Shown here piece by piece: positions 21,053 through 33,000 of a stretch of DNA of 64,000 nt. The stretch is from positions 10,507,912 through 10,571,911 of the forward strand of contig CM066920.1 of assembly GCA_033964015.1 (NCBI GenBank). The letters are read 5' to 3'. Both the position numbers and the translations under genes were made by a program. Position 1 is the stretch's first letter, and every line of letters starts with the position of its first letter. The stretch is from Scolanthus callimorphus (taxonomy: Eukaryota > Cnidaria > Anthozoa > Actiniaria > Edwardsiidae). The notes beneath the pieces were generated by a model. That model searched no databases, was not told where the DNA came from, and saw only the letters and a list, made by a program, of their open reading frames with translations.

Positions 21053-21967
21053 TGTATAAGTTATGCTTATTCGATATAATTGTAATGTACGATCTTTGCA
21101 TTTCCGCGATCGATGCACTAAAGTAAAGTGCTTGTGGAAGGGGATGCCAATCTCTTTCGCAGGGACTACACCGCTTTCTGTTGCTTGTTAAGGCTCTAGC
21201 AACAATCGTGGGCCGATTCTGATTGCCCGGTATTCCCACTCGCCAATTTGAAATTACCGAAATTAACGCTGTAGGAGCGAGATTGAAGGGGTTATACAAC
21301 GGACTTGATACAGATAACTGCTTCATTTTTTTTGCTTATGTTTAATTTCTTTTAATTCCGTTTAAATGGGAAGCTCTAGAGGTATCTCGTTATCGAACTC
21401 AAGCTGATCTAAAGTTAGTAAATTTTTGTGTTACAGCGGGTCGGGAAATTATTTGTATTTCCGTATTTCTTTCTCATTGGTCACTCATTTTTGTCCTCTT
21501 TTCAACTAAGCACAGCTGTGTTAAACTTAGTGTTCATATGCTTATCGCGTACTTGTCATCGTACTTGGCTCGGCTTACAAATAAATCAGAATTGAATGGC
21601 TGACAGGGAAAACCATTCAGCAGAAGCATGTAATTTTTCTCATGATTGGCAAGGTGTATTTGGTCTTACAGCAACCGCATGAAATGCGTTCTATTGTAAA
21701 TATGCTGCGAATTAATATATCTCTTCGTTACTTTCTGTCAGATAACAACCACCATTGCTCAGAGACGGTACGCAAAAGACGCTCTGAAATGATAAACTAC
21801 AAAGATATTGTTCTAAAACGTGCAACTATAACCCAAGGATACTACCACTGAGTGCTCTAGATAAAATATTTTTTGTTTCCCATGGTTCAAGGTAATTGCC
21901 AGAGTTCATAACTACCTTAATTGTAATCTGCACAGACCAATCTGTACCTATACCTTACATAATATCA

Positions 21968-22140
21968 GAGCACAAGTTTCTATGACTTTATCGATAAATA
22001 GAGCACTTGTGATGTTGGGAGAGACACTCGAAACGTTTTAAAATCATTCGCCTGCGGCTCGTGATTTTACAACGTTTTCGTGTCTCCCAACATCACGCGT
22101 GCTCTATTTCGCCGTTAAAGTCATAGAAACTTGTGCTCTA
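21968..22140. repeat. Palindrome with about 75-bp arms
   Basis: agcacaagtttctatgactt at the left is repeated inverted as aagtcatagaaacttgtgct at the right. Inner arms share gatgttgggagagacac with its complement. Confidence 0.78.
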
Positions 22141-22493
22141 GTAATGCTTAAAATAAATAATATAAAATGAACTAAATTTAATAATAATGTATGATGATAG
22201 ATATCAAAATTGTAATAAATACTAAAATATGATGTGCAATGATCAATTGTTCTTTAAAAGAAATAAAACGATTTACCATTATTCCGTTGTTAATTTTAGC
22301 CAATGTATTATCTGCTCTACATTTCCTACTAATAAAATGCGGAATCTATAAATCGTCATTATTTGTTGTATAAATCCTAATATTTGCTTGAAACTCAGGT
22401 AATGTGTGTCGTCTTTAGTGTGAAGATATCTAGCTTTCGCCTGGGAATTAACCTGGCATTATATAGCGGATTTCAGACGAGTGTCGAAAAGTA

Positions 22494-22622
22494 AACGCAA
22501 TAAAATTAGCCAATCAGATACGAATCAAAGTCAACAACCAACCAATCAGGAGACGAAGAAAGTACAATTAGCCAATCAGATACGAGAGCCATTCAACAAC
22601 TAACCAATCAGGAGACGAAGTA
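22494..22622. repeat. Two-copy direct repeat of about 62 bp
   Basis: attagccaatcagatacga and accaatcaggagacgaag each occur twice about 62 bases apart. Confidence 0.82.
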
Positions 22623-24323
22623 AGTATGACTTGCGTCTAGTTGTGACCCAAGGAAACAAGATTCAAGTTTCCTGTGCATTCCCATTGGCTTACTAAACAA
22701 AGACCCGAGCCGTCAACCAATAGAAACGCATAGAAATTACTTTTGAAAGTCATCTGAAGCCCACTCTATGATAAACCGGTATTTATAACTCTTGAAACTA
22801 AATCTCAAGCATATGACGTTAAGTTACTCTCTGATCACTTAATACAATCTAGTTATTTATTTTCTCAGTATGAAATTCATTAACGATGCTGCTTTATGAA
22901 ATGGCGTTTTGCATGATAACGCTTGTATCAATTCTGAGTCTTACTGTTTGGAGTGCAAAGTGCCCCAGCTTCGTCTCTACAATATTATTGCTTTTTCAAG
23001 ACCCCTCGATTATCTTTACTGTGTTACTAACCTGATACTTCTCGTTGTCGCTTCGTCGTCAATACTCGCATTCTTAGATTTCAATGGTTGACATCTTGAT
23101 TTCATGAAGACGTTAATTACACGCAGCATAAGTGAAGGTTGATGTGGTTTCTTATCTCCTTCCTGAAAATCTTTTTTATTGAATGTCAATTGTGAGGCTC
23201 AAAAACAAAGTTTGAGTTGATGTTGTTCCGGCACCTTTGGAAACGTTATTTGGCAATTCTGAAAAAATATTTATTCTCGTTTCTCATACAGAAAATGATT
23301 GTGGGCAGGATACGATTGAGTAAAATCATAAACCAAAAACCAATTGGCCATTATTATAGGAGTGAAATTAAGATAAATCGAATTGTTGTGGAAAATGTAA
23401 GAATGGAACTGACAACCTGACATTTAAATGACGTGCATGACTAATTGAAAAGCTACTCAGAAAAGAAGATGATATAGAAGAGTGTTATAGCATGTTCTAT
23501 AAGAGTCTATATTTCTTCCTCTAAGCACACAAGAGAATGAAAATTACACTATAAAGGGATTAGATTGTGCGTGCTTTCGATAGGTCATGAAAAATACATG
23601 ATTGTAAATGTTTTGAAATAGGATTCACTTCACTTGAATTTTGCTTCGATATTCTTGAATCATGGTGAACGACGAATAAATGCGAAAGTAAATACTCTAA
23701 AAGAAATAAATGACACAGTTAAAAATTACCACAAATACTTTTAAGGTCACCAAAAGTATGATAAGCTATAAAGGTAAAGATAGCCAAAAGCTAAAGATTA
23801 CAAGACTCTTTGGGAGCAATGTCACAGTAAAACGTTTTCCTTGTCGTAATTGGGAATTTGCAATAAATTATGCAGGACATGCAAAGCGGTTCTTGTTTTG
23901 ACATAAGATTCCTATTCCGGATTAGCTTGTTATTTGGCGGCGAAGAAAAGCCATGGCAATTTCATGCAGCACAGGCACAGTTAGCTCGTTGAAAAATTGT
24001 TATATTCACTGTCTTTTTCACATGTCTTAAAGTTAAATTTTTATAAAAATGAAGTTCGGTTTGGTAAATTAATTTTTCTTCTCCTTGGTTGTCAGACTTT
24101 AAGGTGGCTGCAGGGCAAAAGTAAGAATCAACCTTGGGAACATTATATTGATGATACATTATTCATGGTCATGGCAAATTGCTTAGTTGTCGGATTTGAA
24201 TTCCGGATAAATTGCGATTCGGGCTCTATAAACGTAATGAACCTGACAATACGGAAGCGTCAAGGCTACTAGTTTTCTCGCTATTTTAGCCTTGACTGTG
24301 TTCTCTGAGAACAATATCTCGAC

Positions 24324-25223
24324 ATGCTGTTTTTTTCTACGATAGCCTTGGTTATGTCTCCATTCAACATCCTGGGAAACCTTGCTGTTTGCCTGATTGT
24401 CTTCAAAAGCAGATCCATGAAAACCTTCACAAACCTACTCCTATTGAACCTAGCACTAGCTGATCTATCCTTCGGCGTCGTTCAAATCATCGAGACTGCG
24501 GTGTTCATGGTGAAGAAGAAATTCGATTCGAATGTGTTCTGCAAAAGCACCGGTTATAGCTCGCATGTCGTGTGTGGTGTTTCCATTGTCACCCTTACAT
24601 TGGTCGCTGTGGAACGATTCCGAGCAGTGAAACAGCCTCTTCAATACCGTGCAAACAAAATGACAAATAGAAAATCTGTCGCCAAGTTAGCTGCTATCTG
24701 GGGATCAGTTTTATTGCTGATGGCCCCGCTTCTTTATTTTCAGTGCGGAAAAACTGAAGACGGGAAACTAGAATGCTGCTCTATTCAAAAGGACATGGTG
24801 TTGCCTGGTAGGGTATATTTTTTCTTGGAGGCTATAATTTTTTTGGTCATTCCTAATGTTGTAATTATGTTTTGCTATAGCAAAGTGATAATCGCGCTGT
24901 GGTGCTCGAAAAAAGGAAACGAAATGAGGAACTCTGCATCGGTAAAGAAACGCCGAAAGCTCGCTCAGGTTCTGCTTCTTATCACTGTAATCTTCATCAC
25001 ATGTTGGCTGTCCGTCTGCGTGGAACAAATGCTTTACATCTTCGGCAAACGTTTGCCAGAACATTTCAGCACATTAACTTATTTTCTCATTCACTTCAAT
25101 ACAACAGTGAACCCGTTCATCTATTCTCTGCACAGTGCTAAATTTAGAGCAAATCTCAAAAGCATTTTTAATGACTTCAGGATGCCCGATATGAGTGGAT
25201 GTTGTAAAGTCTGTGTTTGCTAA
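24324..25223 (+). CDS. Intronless class A (rhodopsin-like) G-protein-coupled receptor
   Basis: A 299-residue seven-transmembrane protein in one exon. TM1 GNLAVC (N1.50), TM2 LNLALADLSFG (D2.50), Cys before TM3 (VFCKS), ERF in place of DRY after TM3, TM4 W in AIWGS, TM6 ITCWLS (CWxP-like without Pro), TM7 NTTVNPFIYSL (NPxxY). The C-terminus GCCKVCVC offers palmitoylation cysteines. An in-frame TGA at 24306 supports the start at 24324, although the N-terminus is very short. The TM7/helix-8 style resembles small neuropeptide or amine receptor families; the ligand cannot be named. It lies in the gap between the convergent genes A and B, at the plasma membrane by inference. Confidence 0.9.
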   Translation: MLFFSTIALVMSPFNILGNLAVCLIVFKSRSMKTFTNLLLLNLALADLSFGVVQIIETAVFMVKKKFDSNVFCKSTGYSSHVVCGVSIVTLTLVAVERFRAVKQPLQYRANKMTNRKSVAKLAAIWGSVLLLMAPLLYFQCGKTEDGKLECCSIQKDMVLPGRVYFFLEAIIFLVIPNVVIMFCYSKVIIALWCSKKGNEMRNSASVKKRRKLAQVLLLITVIFITCWLSVCVEQMLYIFGKRLPEHFSTLTYFLIHFNTTVNPFIYSLHSAKFRANLKSIFNDFRMPDMSGCCKVCVC

Positions 25224-25819
25224 ACCAGGAGATGTATGTCAGACGAAGAACGCGAAATGACGGAATTGCCACGACTTGTGCTTTAGAAATATATTTAAGA
25301 GGAAATCCGCCAAGAAATCGAGTAATTTTGACGCAAAGTGGAAACAATTTTGGGTAGAATATTACAAAACCAATTTACTTGTTCGTAGCGTTTTTTGAAA
25401 GGTCTTGATAAAATGAAGAATTGGCGATAACATCGAGAGGAAATTCCAAAGGAAACCTGATAAATAATTTTTCAAAGTTGTGAAGGTCAATAGTGTTGGC
25501 TGTTGATGTTCATTTCATGGTGTTGTCAACCAATATAGGTTGTATGGATTTGGACAAATTTCAGGATTCATTTCCGATGTTTGGTGTCGTAAGAAATGAA
25601 TTTTTTAGATCAGATATCGAAAACAGTAAGACATAAGTCTCCACTTTTGATGTAAATTATTTTGTTCCAGTCTTTATTCTTTCAAATGGATAACGCATCA
25701 TTGTCACAAAAATGTCCTTCGCTCACGGGCAAGCTAATAAAAATGAATCCCTACCACTGGAAATGACTACATAGAATGTCTGCCAAATTTTGAGGCAATA
25801 AATTTAAAATTGGCAAAGA

Positions 25820-26237
25820 TACAGTAAAAACCCGCAAGTAATAACCTAGAATTTAAGAACCTGTTAGGCCAAAATTTCCCTGTTATACAACCTTTAAAAA
25901 ACAGTTTAGCCTAAAATTTGTAATAGGGTCTAAATTGTCAAAAAAAAGAACTTGAGTTGGAACATTTCTTAATATCAGTAAGAAATGCATCAGTTTTGAT
26001 CAAAAAGAAAAACTACAGTAGTAATTCAATATTAATGACTAAAGAAATAAAGGAGAAATGAGATATACACAATTTTACTGAAGCATGACATTATACTATT
26101 TGGGCCATAGAAATTAAGAACCTATTTAAGAACCTTAATAGCCTAAATTTGCACTAAGCAACATATATATATAAGAACCTGTTTAGGCTAACCTGGGAAT
26201 TAAATGTAGGTTCGTACTCTCGGGTTTTTTAGTGTAT
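25820..26237. mobile_element. Inverted-repeat element (TACAGTAAAAACCCG ends)
   Basis: Left tacagtaaaaacccg and right cgggttttttagtgta are imperfect inverted ends. Internal aagaacctgtttaggc motifs recur. The ends resemble Tc1/mariner-derived MITEs. Confidence 0.6.
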
Positions 26238-26826
26238 ACGAAAATAATATTTATCCCATTGTAAAGTGGGATAAATATTTTCGTGACTATACCCCCGCTA
26301 GTGTTTATTCCATCGCTCTTAACTTTTGACTTTAACTCTGAATTTCATTGCGCTCTTCCTAGTACTGTGGTCAAATTTTGACGGGCTTTGCGCCCATACA
26401 TGTAAAAATAGTGAATGGGCTGAAGAGTGAAATATTTTTAATTTTTCCACGAGTGCCAGCACAATATCGCGGTTTAAGACGAAGAGATTTGCAAATTGAA
26501 GAAGTCAAATACCTTTTGCCACTTAATAAATGAGCTGAACCGCAAGCTGCAGAGAACGAGATTAATCTATAACACATTCTTAGAAGAACAATAAGTAATT
26601 GTCATATTTTTAGTTCTCGCGTCTTTAACTGTTGGATGAAACATGGAATCAAAGTCTTGTTCACAGTCCTTCATTGTGACCTTCACACAATTAAGAACAC
26701 TCATTGTATTCTACTTCATTTGAAGGATAAGTTTGCATGTACTACTCAGCGATGGATTTCAGGCAAGAATAATCATTGCCAATTATGAATCATTATTCAA
26801 GAGCAACGTTCATACAATTCCCCTTA

Positions 26827-27197
26827 TAGAGCGGATTTCACATGACTGCGTGAAAACAATTGCAATTGAGCAATCACTGGCCAATCAGAATCGAGAGAAA
26901 TCACCACTTGCTCCTAAATGGCTTTTCTCTCAGCCAATCACAAGCCGAACCAATTACTAAGTAATTACGCAATTGTATTTACTAAAGAACGCAAAGCAAT
27001 CGCAATAGGCCATGTTCGAATTACGCTCCAATGCCTGCAAACAATAACCTCAAGTCGAGGCTTTCTTCTGAAATTACTGTAAATGTATTAGAACTTGGAA
27101 AAGCCTCGATTTGAAGCTTTTGTCTTGTGAGCACTGGAGCGTAATTCGAACCTGGTCTATTACATAAGGGTTGACAGTCATGTGAAATCCGCTCTAA
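26827..27197. mobile_element. Inverted-repeat element (TAGAGCGGATTTCACATGAC ends)
   Basis: tagagcggatttcacatgac and gtcatgtgaaatccgctcta are perfect inverted ends. A second inverted pair (ttcgaattacgctcca / tggagcgtaattcgaa) is nested inside. Related sequence at 32783-33150. Confidence 0.8.
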
Positions 27198-27534
27198 CAT
27201 CTTGATAAAACTACTATCAGAATCCTCTTTGTTTTGTTATTCAAAAGTTTGAGCTCCCTTGGGAGCTGCAAGATAATGGTGTTAATGAGGCAAACAAAAG
27301 GAACTACGAAAAGGATTCTAGGATAAATGTTATTAAGTGCAATAAATGGACTTGAGAATTGAAAAAGATGATACTGTTTCACGGTGGAAGATCATTGTTC
27401 GTGTGCATGCATTATATTCCAAATATATTTCAACAACTTCCTGTCTCGAGTTCTTTGCCTGAACTCTGGTCTTGTGGCTAAAATTAAACCTGACAAAATA
27501 AAGACCGCAAAACTAACTAAAAAGCTCGAATTAA

Positions 27535-28218
27535 GGTTACTAACCTTCGCGCACGTACTCGAAAAAAAAATCATACAACTCTTTAGTTTAACCAAAACAT
27601 GTCAACCTATATATCGTTGGTAAGCTTATAAAATGGACTAGCAGACTGTGACAAAAAGAAAAAAACTTTTTGATAAACATAATTTTTTTGAAGGTTTTAT
27701 TTAAAATGTGGGTGTGACACTTTCAAGAGCTATCGCTGCCGAACTGCTTGACCTTGACTCCCAAGTAAAACATTGTTTTAATCCTAAAAGGTGTTTCTCA
27801 AAAACCGTGTCTGCGTTTTTTAAAATTTTGCGTTGTTCAAAAGTTATGGAATTTTTAAATTTCCAAGGTCAAATTTAATAGAATTTTCACGCTCTAAAAA
27901 TTTACAAAAATCATAACTTTTGAAGTAAACAAAATTTTAAAAAACGCAGACACGGTTTTTGAGAAACACCTTTAAGGATTAAAACGCTGTGTTTCTTGGG
28001 AGTCAAGGTCAAGCGATAGCTCTTGAAAATGTCACACTCAATTTTTTTATAAAAGCTTTAAAAAAATTCTGTTTAATAAAAAGTTACTTCTTTTTGCCAT
28101 AGCCTGCTAGTCCATTCTATAAGCTTTTCAACGATATATAGGTTGACATGTTTTGGTTAAACTAAAGACGAGTATGATTTTTTTTTCCGGGGACGTGCGC
28201 GAAGGTTCTCAGTAACCT
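27535..28218. mobile_element. Giant palindrome, about 300-bp arms
   Basis: Left arm blocks accaaaacatgtcaacctat, tttctcaaaaaccgtgtctg and ggttactaaccttcgcg recur inverted in the right arm as ataggttgacatgttttggt, cagacacggtttttgagaaa and cgcgaaggttctcagtaacc. A diverged copy is at 30135-30694. Confidence 0.83.
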
Positions 28219-28554
28219 TCTTGAATTTAGCACGAACTGAAAAAGAGCTAATTAAAAATGGCACGTTAAATACGGGAGTGCTTGATTTTCAAAACGTTTA
28301 GCAAAGCTGGAAATGCTCCGTTTAGACTCCGTTAATGCTCCGTTTGGCACGAGGGGAATTTATCCATGATTTATAGAAGACCCAACGTCGCAAATCCCCT
28401 ATTGAATGACTCATCATTATTCCTCAAGACAGTAATTCAGAATTTGTCGGATAGGTTCTTTATTGCGAGTCAAAATTGTAAGTTTAGCAAGGCTTTTTTT
28501 ATTGTGCTTTTTATAAGCCCATGGGTTTAGACTTAGCAGGTACACTTCTCGAAC

Positions 28555-28845
28555 CCAGAGCTCCCCGGCTCGCTGCCTCGCAGGGGAGGCTCTGGTGACA
28601 TCCATTTGAGGGCCTTCTCTGATTGGCTTTAATGCACGCACGCCTACATAAAAGTAGCTTAATCTCGCTTTATAAATATGTATCCGTCATAATAACACGT
28701 TTCCTAGTCGTCTTTCCGACCTATGCCTTCGACTTGAACGCTCCAAAAGTAATTATGAGGCATAAAACCACCATTTTCTTATACGCATGCGTCGGTGGCT
28801 GTCACTAGAGCCTCCCCCGCGAGGTGACGAGCCGGGGAGCTCTTG
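28555..28845. repeat. Inverted-repeat element (GAGCTCCCCGGCTCG ends)
   Basis: agagctccccggctcgctgc and gacgagccggggagctct are inverted ends. A related single arm occurs at about 43010-43060. Confidence 0.7.
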
Positions 28846-29066
28846 GATCGAGAATGGTCGAGAATGGGTTACTATTAAAAAAAGGAGAGTTATACGCATG
28901 CGTACAATCACCGTTGCCATTGCAACATCACGTCGGCCATCATGGCTTATCAAACTCCGGGACACATATAAAGCATAAAAAATCATATCCCGGGCTAGCA
29001 TCTTAATCCGGGTCAGCGCTCAATCCTGGATCGTGTAATGATATAGCCTAAAGGCCTGGCTAAACT

Positions 29067-29283
29067 AGGACAAATGTAGCGCGCAACATTGTAGCTGTAC
29101 ACGTGTTTCCTTTATTACGTTTCCCGGTTTAGCCGCGAGGGAAACATTGCCGTGCGCAGTAAATGTTGTAGCCGGGACACAAAGAAATTTATGTGTCCAA
29201 GACACACCCGTGAGATGTTTCCTCGTCAGCCACTCGGGAAAACATACAGGACACAAGTTGCGCGCTACAGGTGTCCTAGTTTA
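29067..29283. repeat. Dispersed repeat (TAGCGCGCAACATT family), copy 2
   Basis: Collinear with 15826-16072 through tttcccggtttagccgcg, ttgtagccgggacacaaaga and the terminal gtcctagtttagccg. Confidence 0.68.
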
Positions 29284-29295
29284 GCCGTAGCTTAA

Positions 29296-29533
29296 AGAGC
29301 CCTAGTCAGCCACTCCTTTGTTATTGGTTTCAGTCGATATCAGGCAACGAATTACGTGTAGAAATCTTGAAATAGTCTTCTAAAAACAAAGTTTTATTAT
29401 TCATTTACCGAATTCAATCGAAAATATTGCACTACTGACATCCCCTAAATCAGCCGATGGAAATGGATGCTTTCTCTGTCTCGGTATGTTGCTAGGCTGA
29501 CAAAATGGAGGCTGACAGAGGCTGTTTAAGAGT
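29296..29533 (+). repeat. Dispersed repeat (AAGAGCC family), copy 2
   Basis: Collinear with 6325-6560: gtcagccactcctttgttat, cgaattcaatcgaaa and aaatcagccgatgg in the same order. Confidence 0.68.
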
Positions 29534-29802
29534 AAGGCTGTCAAGAAACACTGACTTATCCATTCATTGCCATTGTTTGATTTTCGCTGAGATTAGCGAT
29601 AACGTCCATATGTGATCTTGGCTCTCTTTAGCACTAATTCCTTGTACGACATAATCATGGACCTCTTCCTGCGCAGCTCTTCTGAACACTTGCCGTGATT
29701 ATCTGTTACAAAGGATGAACGGAGTGTAATGATAAAAATATGGATTTCCCTATTTATGGAACATCCTATTCAAGGAGAAGGTTACTCAGTGGAATAGCTT
29801 AC

Positions 29803-30027
29803 CTCTCCTTGCGAATACTGCCAACTCGCAGATTGTCAAATACAACGCCTTGCCAATTGCCTGCACAGAGACGAACTTTCCGGGGATGGCTGGGGTGCAT
29901 TGTGATGTCCACAGCTCTCCCATATGGGTGCTCGGTATGCGGGCTCCGCACATCGGGTTTTCCTTGATTTCCTTCTCCATGCCAACACGAATCTCGAAGT
30001 TTGCCAACGCCTCGACTTTGTACCCAT
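29803..30027 (-). CDS. Gene B exon 31: F-type lectin domain, second half; possible 3' terminal exon
   Basis: Acceptor CCCTTTCCATAG, 225 nt, phase 1 entry. [49 protein letters not shown]. It ends at a good donor (GTAAGC). Reading through gives KLFH and then TGA. Whether another exon follows below 29803 is unresolved. Confidence 0.87.
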
Positions 30028-33000
30028 CTATGGAAAGGGAAACAGAACTAGCTGCTTAAGAGTATGGTATGGAAGAGAAGGAAACAAAGGTTGCTTTATT
30101 TCGGACTAGGATGATTCACGATGTCCCAAACAGATCGAGCTGCTGAACTTTAACTCCCAAGTAACACATTGTTTTAATTCTTAAAGGTGTTTCTCAAAAA
30201 TGGTATCTGCGTTTTTTTTAAATTTTGTTTAGTTCAAAAGTGAAGGTTCAAGGGAACCTCGTAATTGGAGCCTCGCTCTGTGAGGATTTCCCGGCCCTCG
30301 GGCGAAGTTGAATAAAAAATAAAAAAATAAATAAGTTATGAAACTTGGTGACATTTTATAGCATGTTCACGTTTTAAAAATTTAAAAGCTTCATAACTTT
30401 TGAACTAAACAAAATTTAAAAGAGAGTCAAGGTCCAGCAGTTACGGCGTTAGCTCGTTAAAATGGCAAACCAAAATATTTAAAAGCAGTTACGGCGTTAG
30501 CTCGTTAAAATGGCAAACCAAAATATTTAAAAGCAATCCTTAAAAAAATATTTTATTAATAAGTTATTTCTTTTTGCCATAGCCCGCTAGTCCATTCTAT
30601 AAGCCTTCCATCGAAATATAGGTTTAGATGTTTTGGTTAAGCTAAGGGCGTGCATGATTGTTTTTCCGGAGACGTTCCGCGAAGGTTCTCAGTAACATTA
30701 AGTAACATTTAAAAACAGCTCCACGTTCTTTTTGCCGATAAAGCAATAGCGCTATTCACTTTTTATAAACATTGCCATTCTGATGCTAATGTGCCGTTCG
30801 TAGATTAAATAGCCCCTTTGATCTGTGAACCAATCGATCTCTGGTTGGCACATTAAAAACAACGGAGGACGTCAGCGTGAACAGCGCTATTCCCTACTTA
30901 CCGACAGCTGTCTGTATGGTGACATCTGTAATAATGTACTCCTGCCCAAGGTCCACTTTATACCAGGGTTCTTGATCGAGGCTCGTTCGTGCACACGAAC
31001 CGTCTAAGATATCAGAGGACATGTACCCATCTACACCCAGTTCGGGGCCAACTTTACTGAATATGACGTCCTTGTTTGCCGGATCGAGCTCAGTGTCTGG
31101 GTCCATGTCTTTCTCACTGAATGTACTTGACTGAGTTGCTGTTTTTTTCAGTGCCAAGTCTGTAAACAGTTTATGCTTGTTTTATTTACTCTTTTTGATT
31201 GGATTTGATGCCTGTGTTGACACCAGGGCGCCAGAAAGTAGGAGTGGATCCCGGGAGGGCGGGTACTCCTTTACAGAGCTATTTTTATAACGGTTGTCCT
31301 TGTGGGCGTTCAAGCCTACGTACTCAGACCGAGGGGCAGTATGGATACAAATCAAATATCCTATTGTTAAGACACCACACGGTCCTGCTACTAAATTCTA
31401 AAAACAGAGCTTTTACGTTTTATTTATCTTGACATTTACCCGAAACACTTTGAAATATGAATTGTAGTTTCAAGATCAATTTTCACTAATATTGATAGCT
31501 GCGCACTATAAGTGCAATTTATTATTTGTTTCAAGCTGGTGATGTGATCCAATACTGGTTTTGGAAAGACAACCAGAATAACAGGTGTTCGAGTTAGGAC
31601 AGCTAGAAAAACAACACACATCTTTATGAATATAAGTACTGTATGAAAGAGTCATTTGGATTGTAAATTTATTGTCTTACCAACGACAAAGTTGTCACAC
31701 ACTTTCTTCCTCGGATCTCCCGCGACAAGCCATTCTTGTGTTTTAGGTGGCTCATATAGCTCTTCATCGTCGTCCTTCTGAACTTTGCACTTTTCAACCT
31801 TGAGGGTGTTTACTACAAAACAAGAAAGCTAATAAATTTGCTTACTGCAAAAACTTGATACAAAAAAGTCTAAGATATAACACTCCCTTTTTCAGATAAC
31901 TAATGGATGCATTGTCGATCTCCTTATTTTTCGTAGGCTCAATTTCCAACCACCAAGCCTAGCAACTGCTGGAATCGACACTATTCTCAGCACTTGTTAC
32001 CACTATGGCGACCAATCTTTACGAGGCTTCTCTTTTCTCGCTCGAGAGCGTAAAGAAAAACGCCTCTCAAGCGGGGTACATTGAATTATAGCAACATATC
32101 ACACATACCACTCTCTACCAGGCAATTTTCTGACTCTGGTATAAACAACCTGTTCCAATCGCACGTTAACTTCTGATTGTTGGATCCAGTCTGACACTTG
32201 TCTTGGACAACTTTAAGGTTTTCACCCGAGCCGGTGACGGTAAGGCAAAGAGCATTTTCGATATTCTAAAATAAGACATAAGAAATATAAGTTGCGTTTC
32301 GAAGCGAACGCTCGTTTCTATGGAGCAAACGAGAATTGAATGAGAACGTACCAAAACACCGGTCTCCACCAATCAAATCTCCCAATCAATGTTCTCTAAC
32401 CCTCTAGCTGACCTCATCTAACGTTGCGCAAAGGATTGTTTGCGAAAACAAATGCGTCAGCAAGATCATTTTCGCAATGTTTTGAAGCAATAACTAATAG
32501 GCTATTTGCACTAACTGGGTCACGTGACCCCTATTACCTCTTAACGAGATGTTTTGTCAAAATCAATTCCAGAAATACAAAGAACCAATTGATATTAGTC
32601 AGAAACTCAAGTTTCAGCTTAAAATCTCTAACCTGGAGCAAATGGCAGCGAGTTGAATTTTCAAGGTTTTATTCAGAATGTATGGGATTTGGGCCACGTG
32701 ACCCAGTTAGTGAAAATGGCCTATTGCGGTATTTTTATGCAGCAAAACTCGCTCTGGTTGGCTAACTGGAGAGCAAGACATAGAGCGGATTTCATATATT
32801 GACTGTCAAGACTTGTTATGTAATTGCGATTGCTTTGCGTTCTCATTGGCTACTCGTTTTTCTCAGCCAATCACATTCTGTAGTAAATACAATTGTGTAA
32901 TTACTTAGTAATTGGTTCGGGCATTTTAGAGCAGATTTCAGATGACGGTCGTGAGTAATTCGCAATTACTTTGTAATTACTCCTATAGGTTTTATTCAGA

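Larger units (their letters stand above)
20860..24323. other. Intergenic region between gene A and the GPCR
   Basis: AT-rich, no convincing exon. It holds a GGGGCCGGTTGCTCGAA palindromic MITE (about 20934-21052), a palindrome at 21968-22140 and a 62-bp direct duplication at 22494-22622. Any extra 3' exon of gene A would lie here, but none was identified. Confidence 0.6.
25224..29802. other. Intergenic region between the GPCR and the gene B 3' end
   Basis: No recognisable exon. Mostly inverted-repeat elements (25820-26237, 26827-27197, 27535-28218, 28555-28845) and dispersed repeats (29067-29283, 29296-29533). Possible 3' exons of B were not found. Confidence 0.6.

Noticed and set aside
28417..29001. 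Short ORFs below the gene B 3' end as possible extra exons
   Set aside because: They overlap inverted-repeat elements, and no phase-1 acceptor with a plausible peptide was found.
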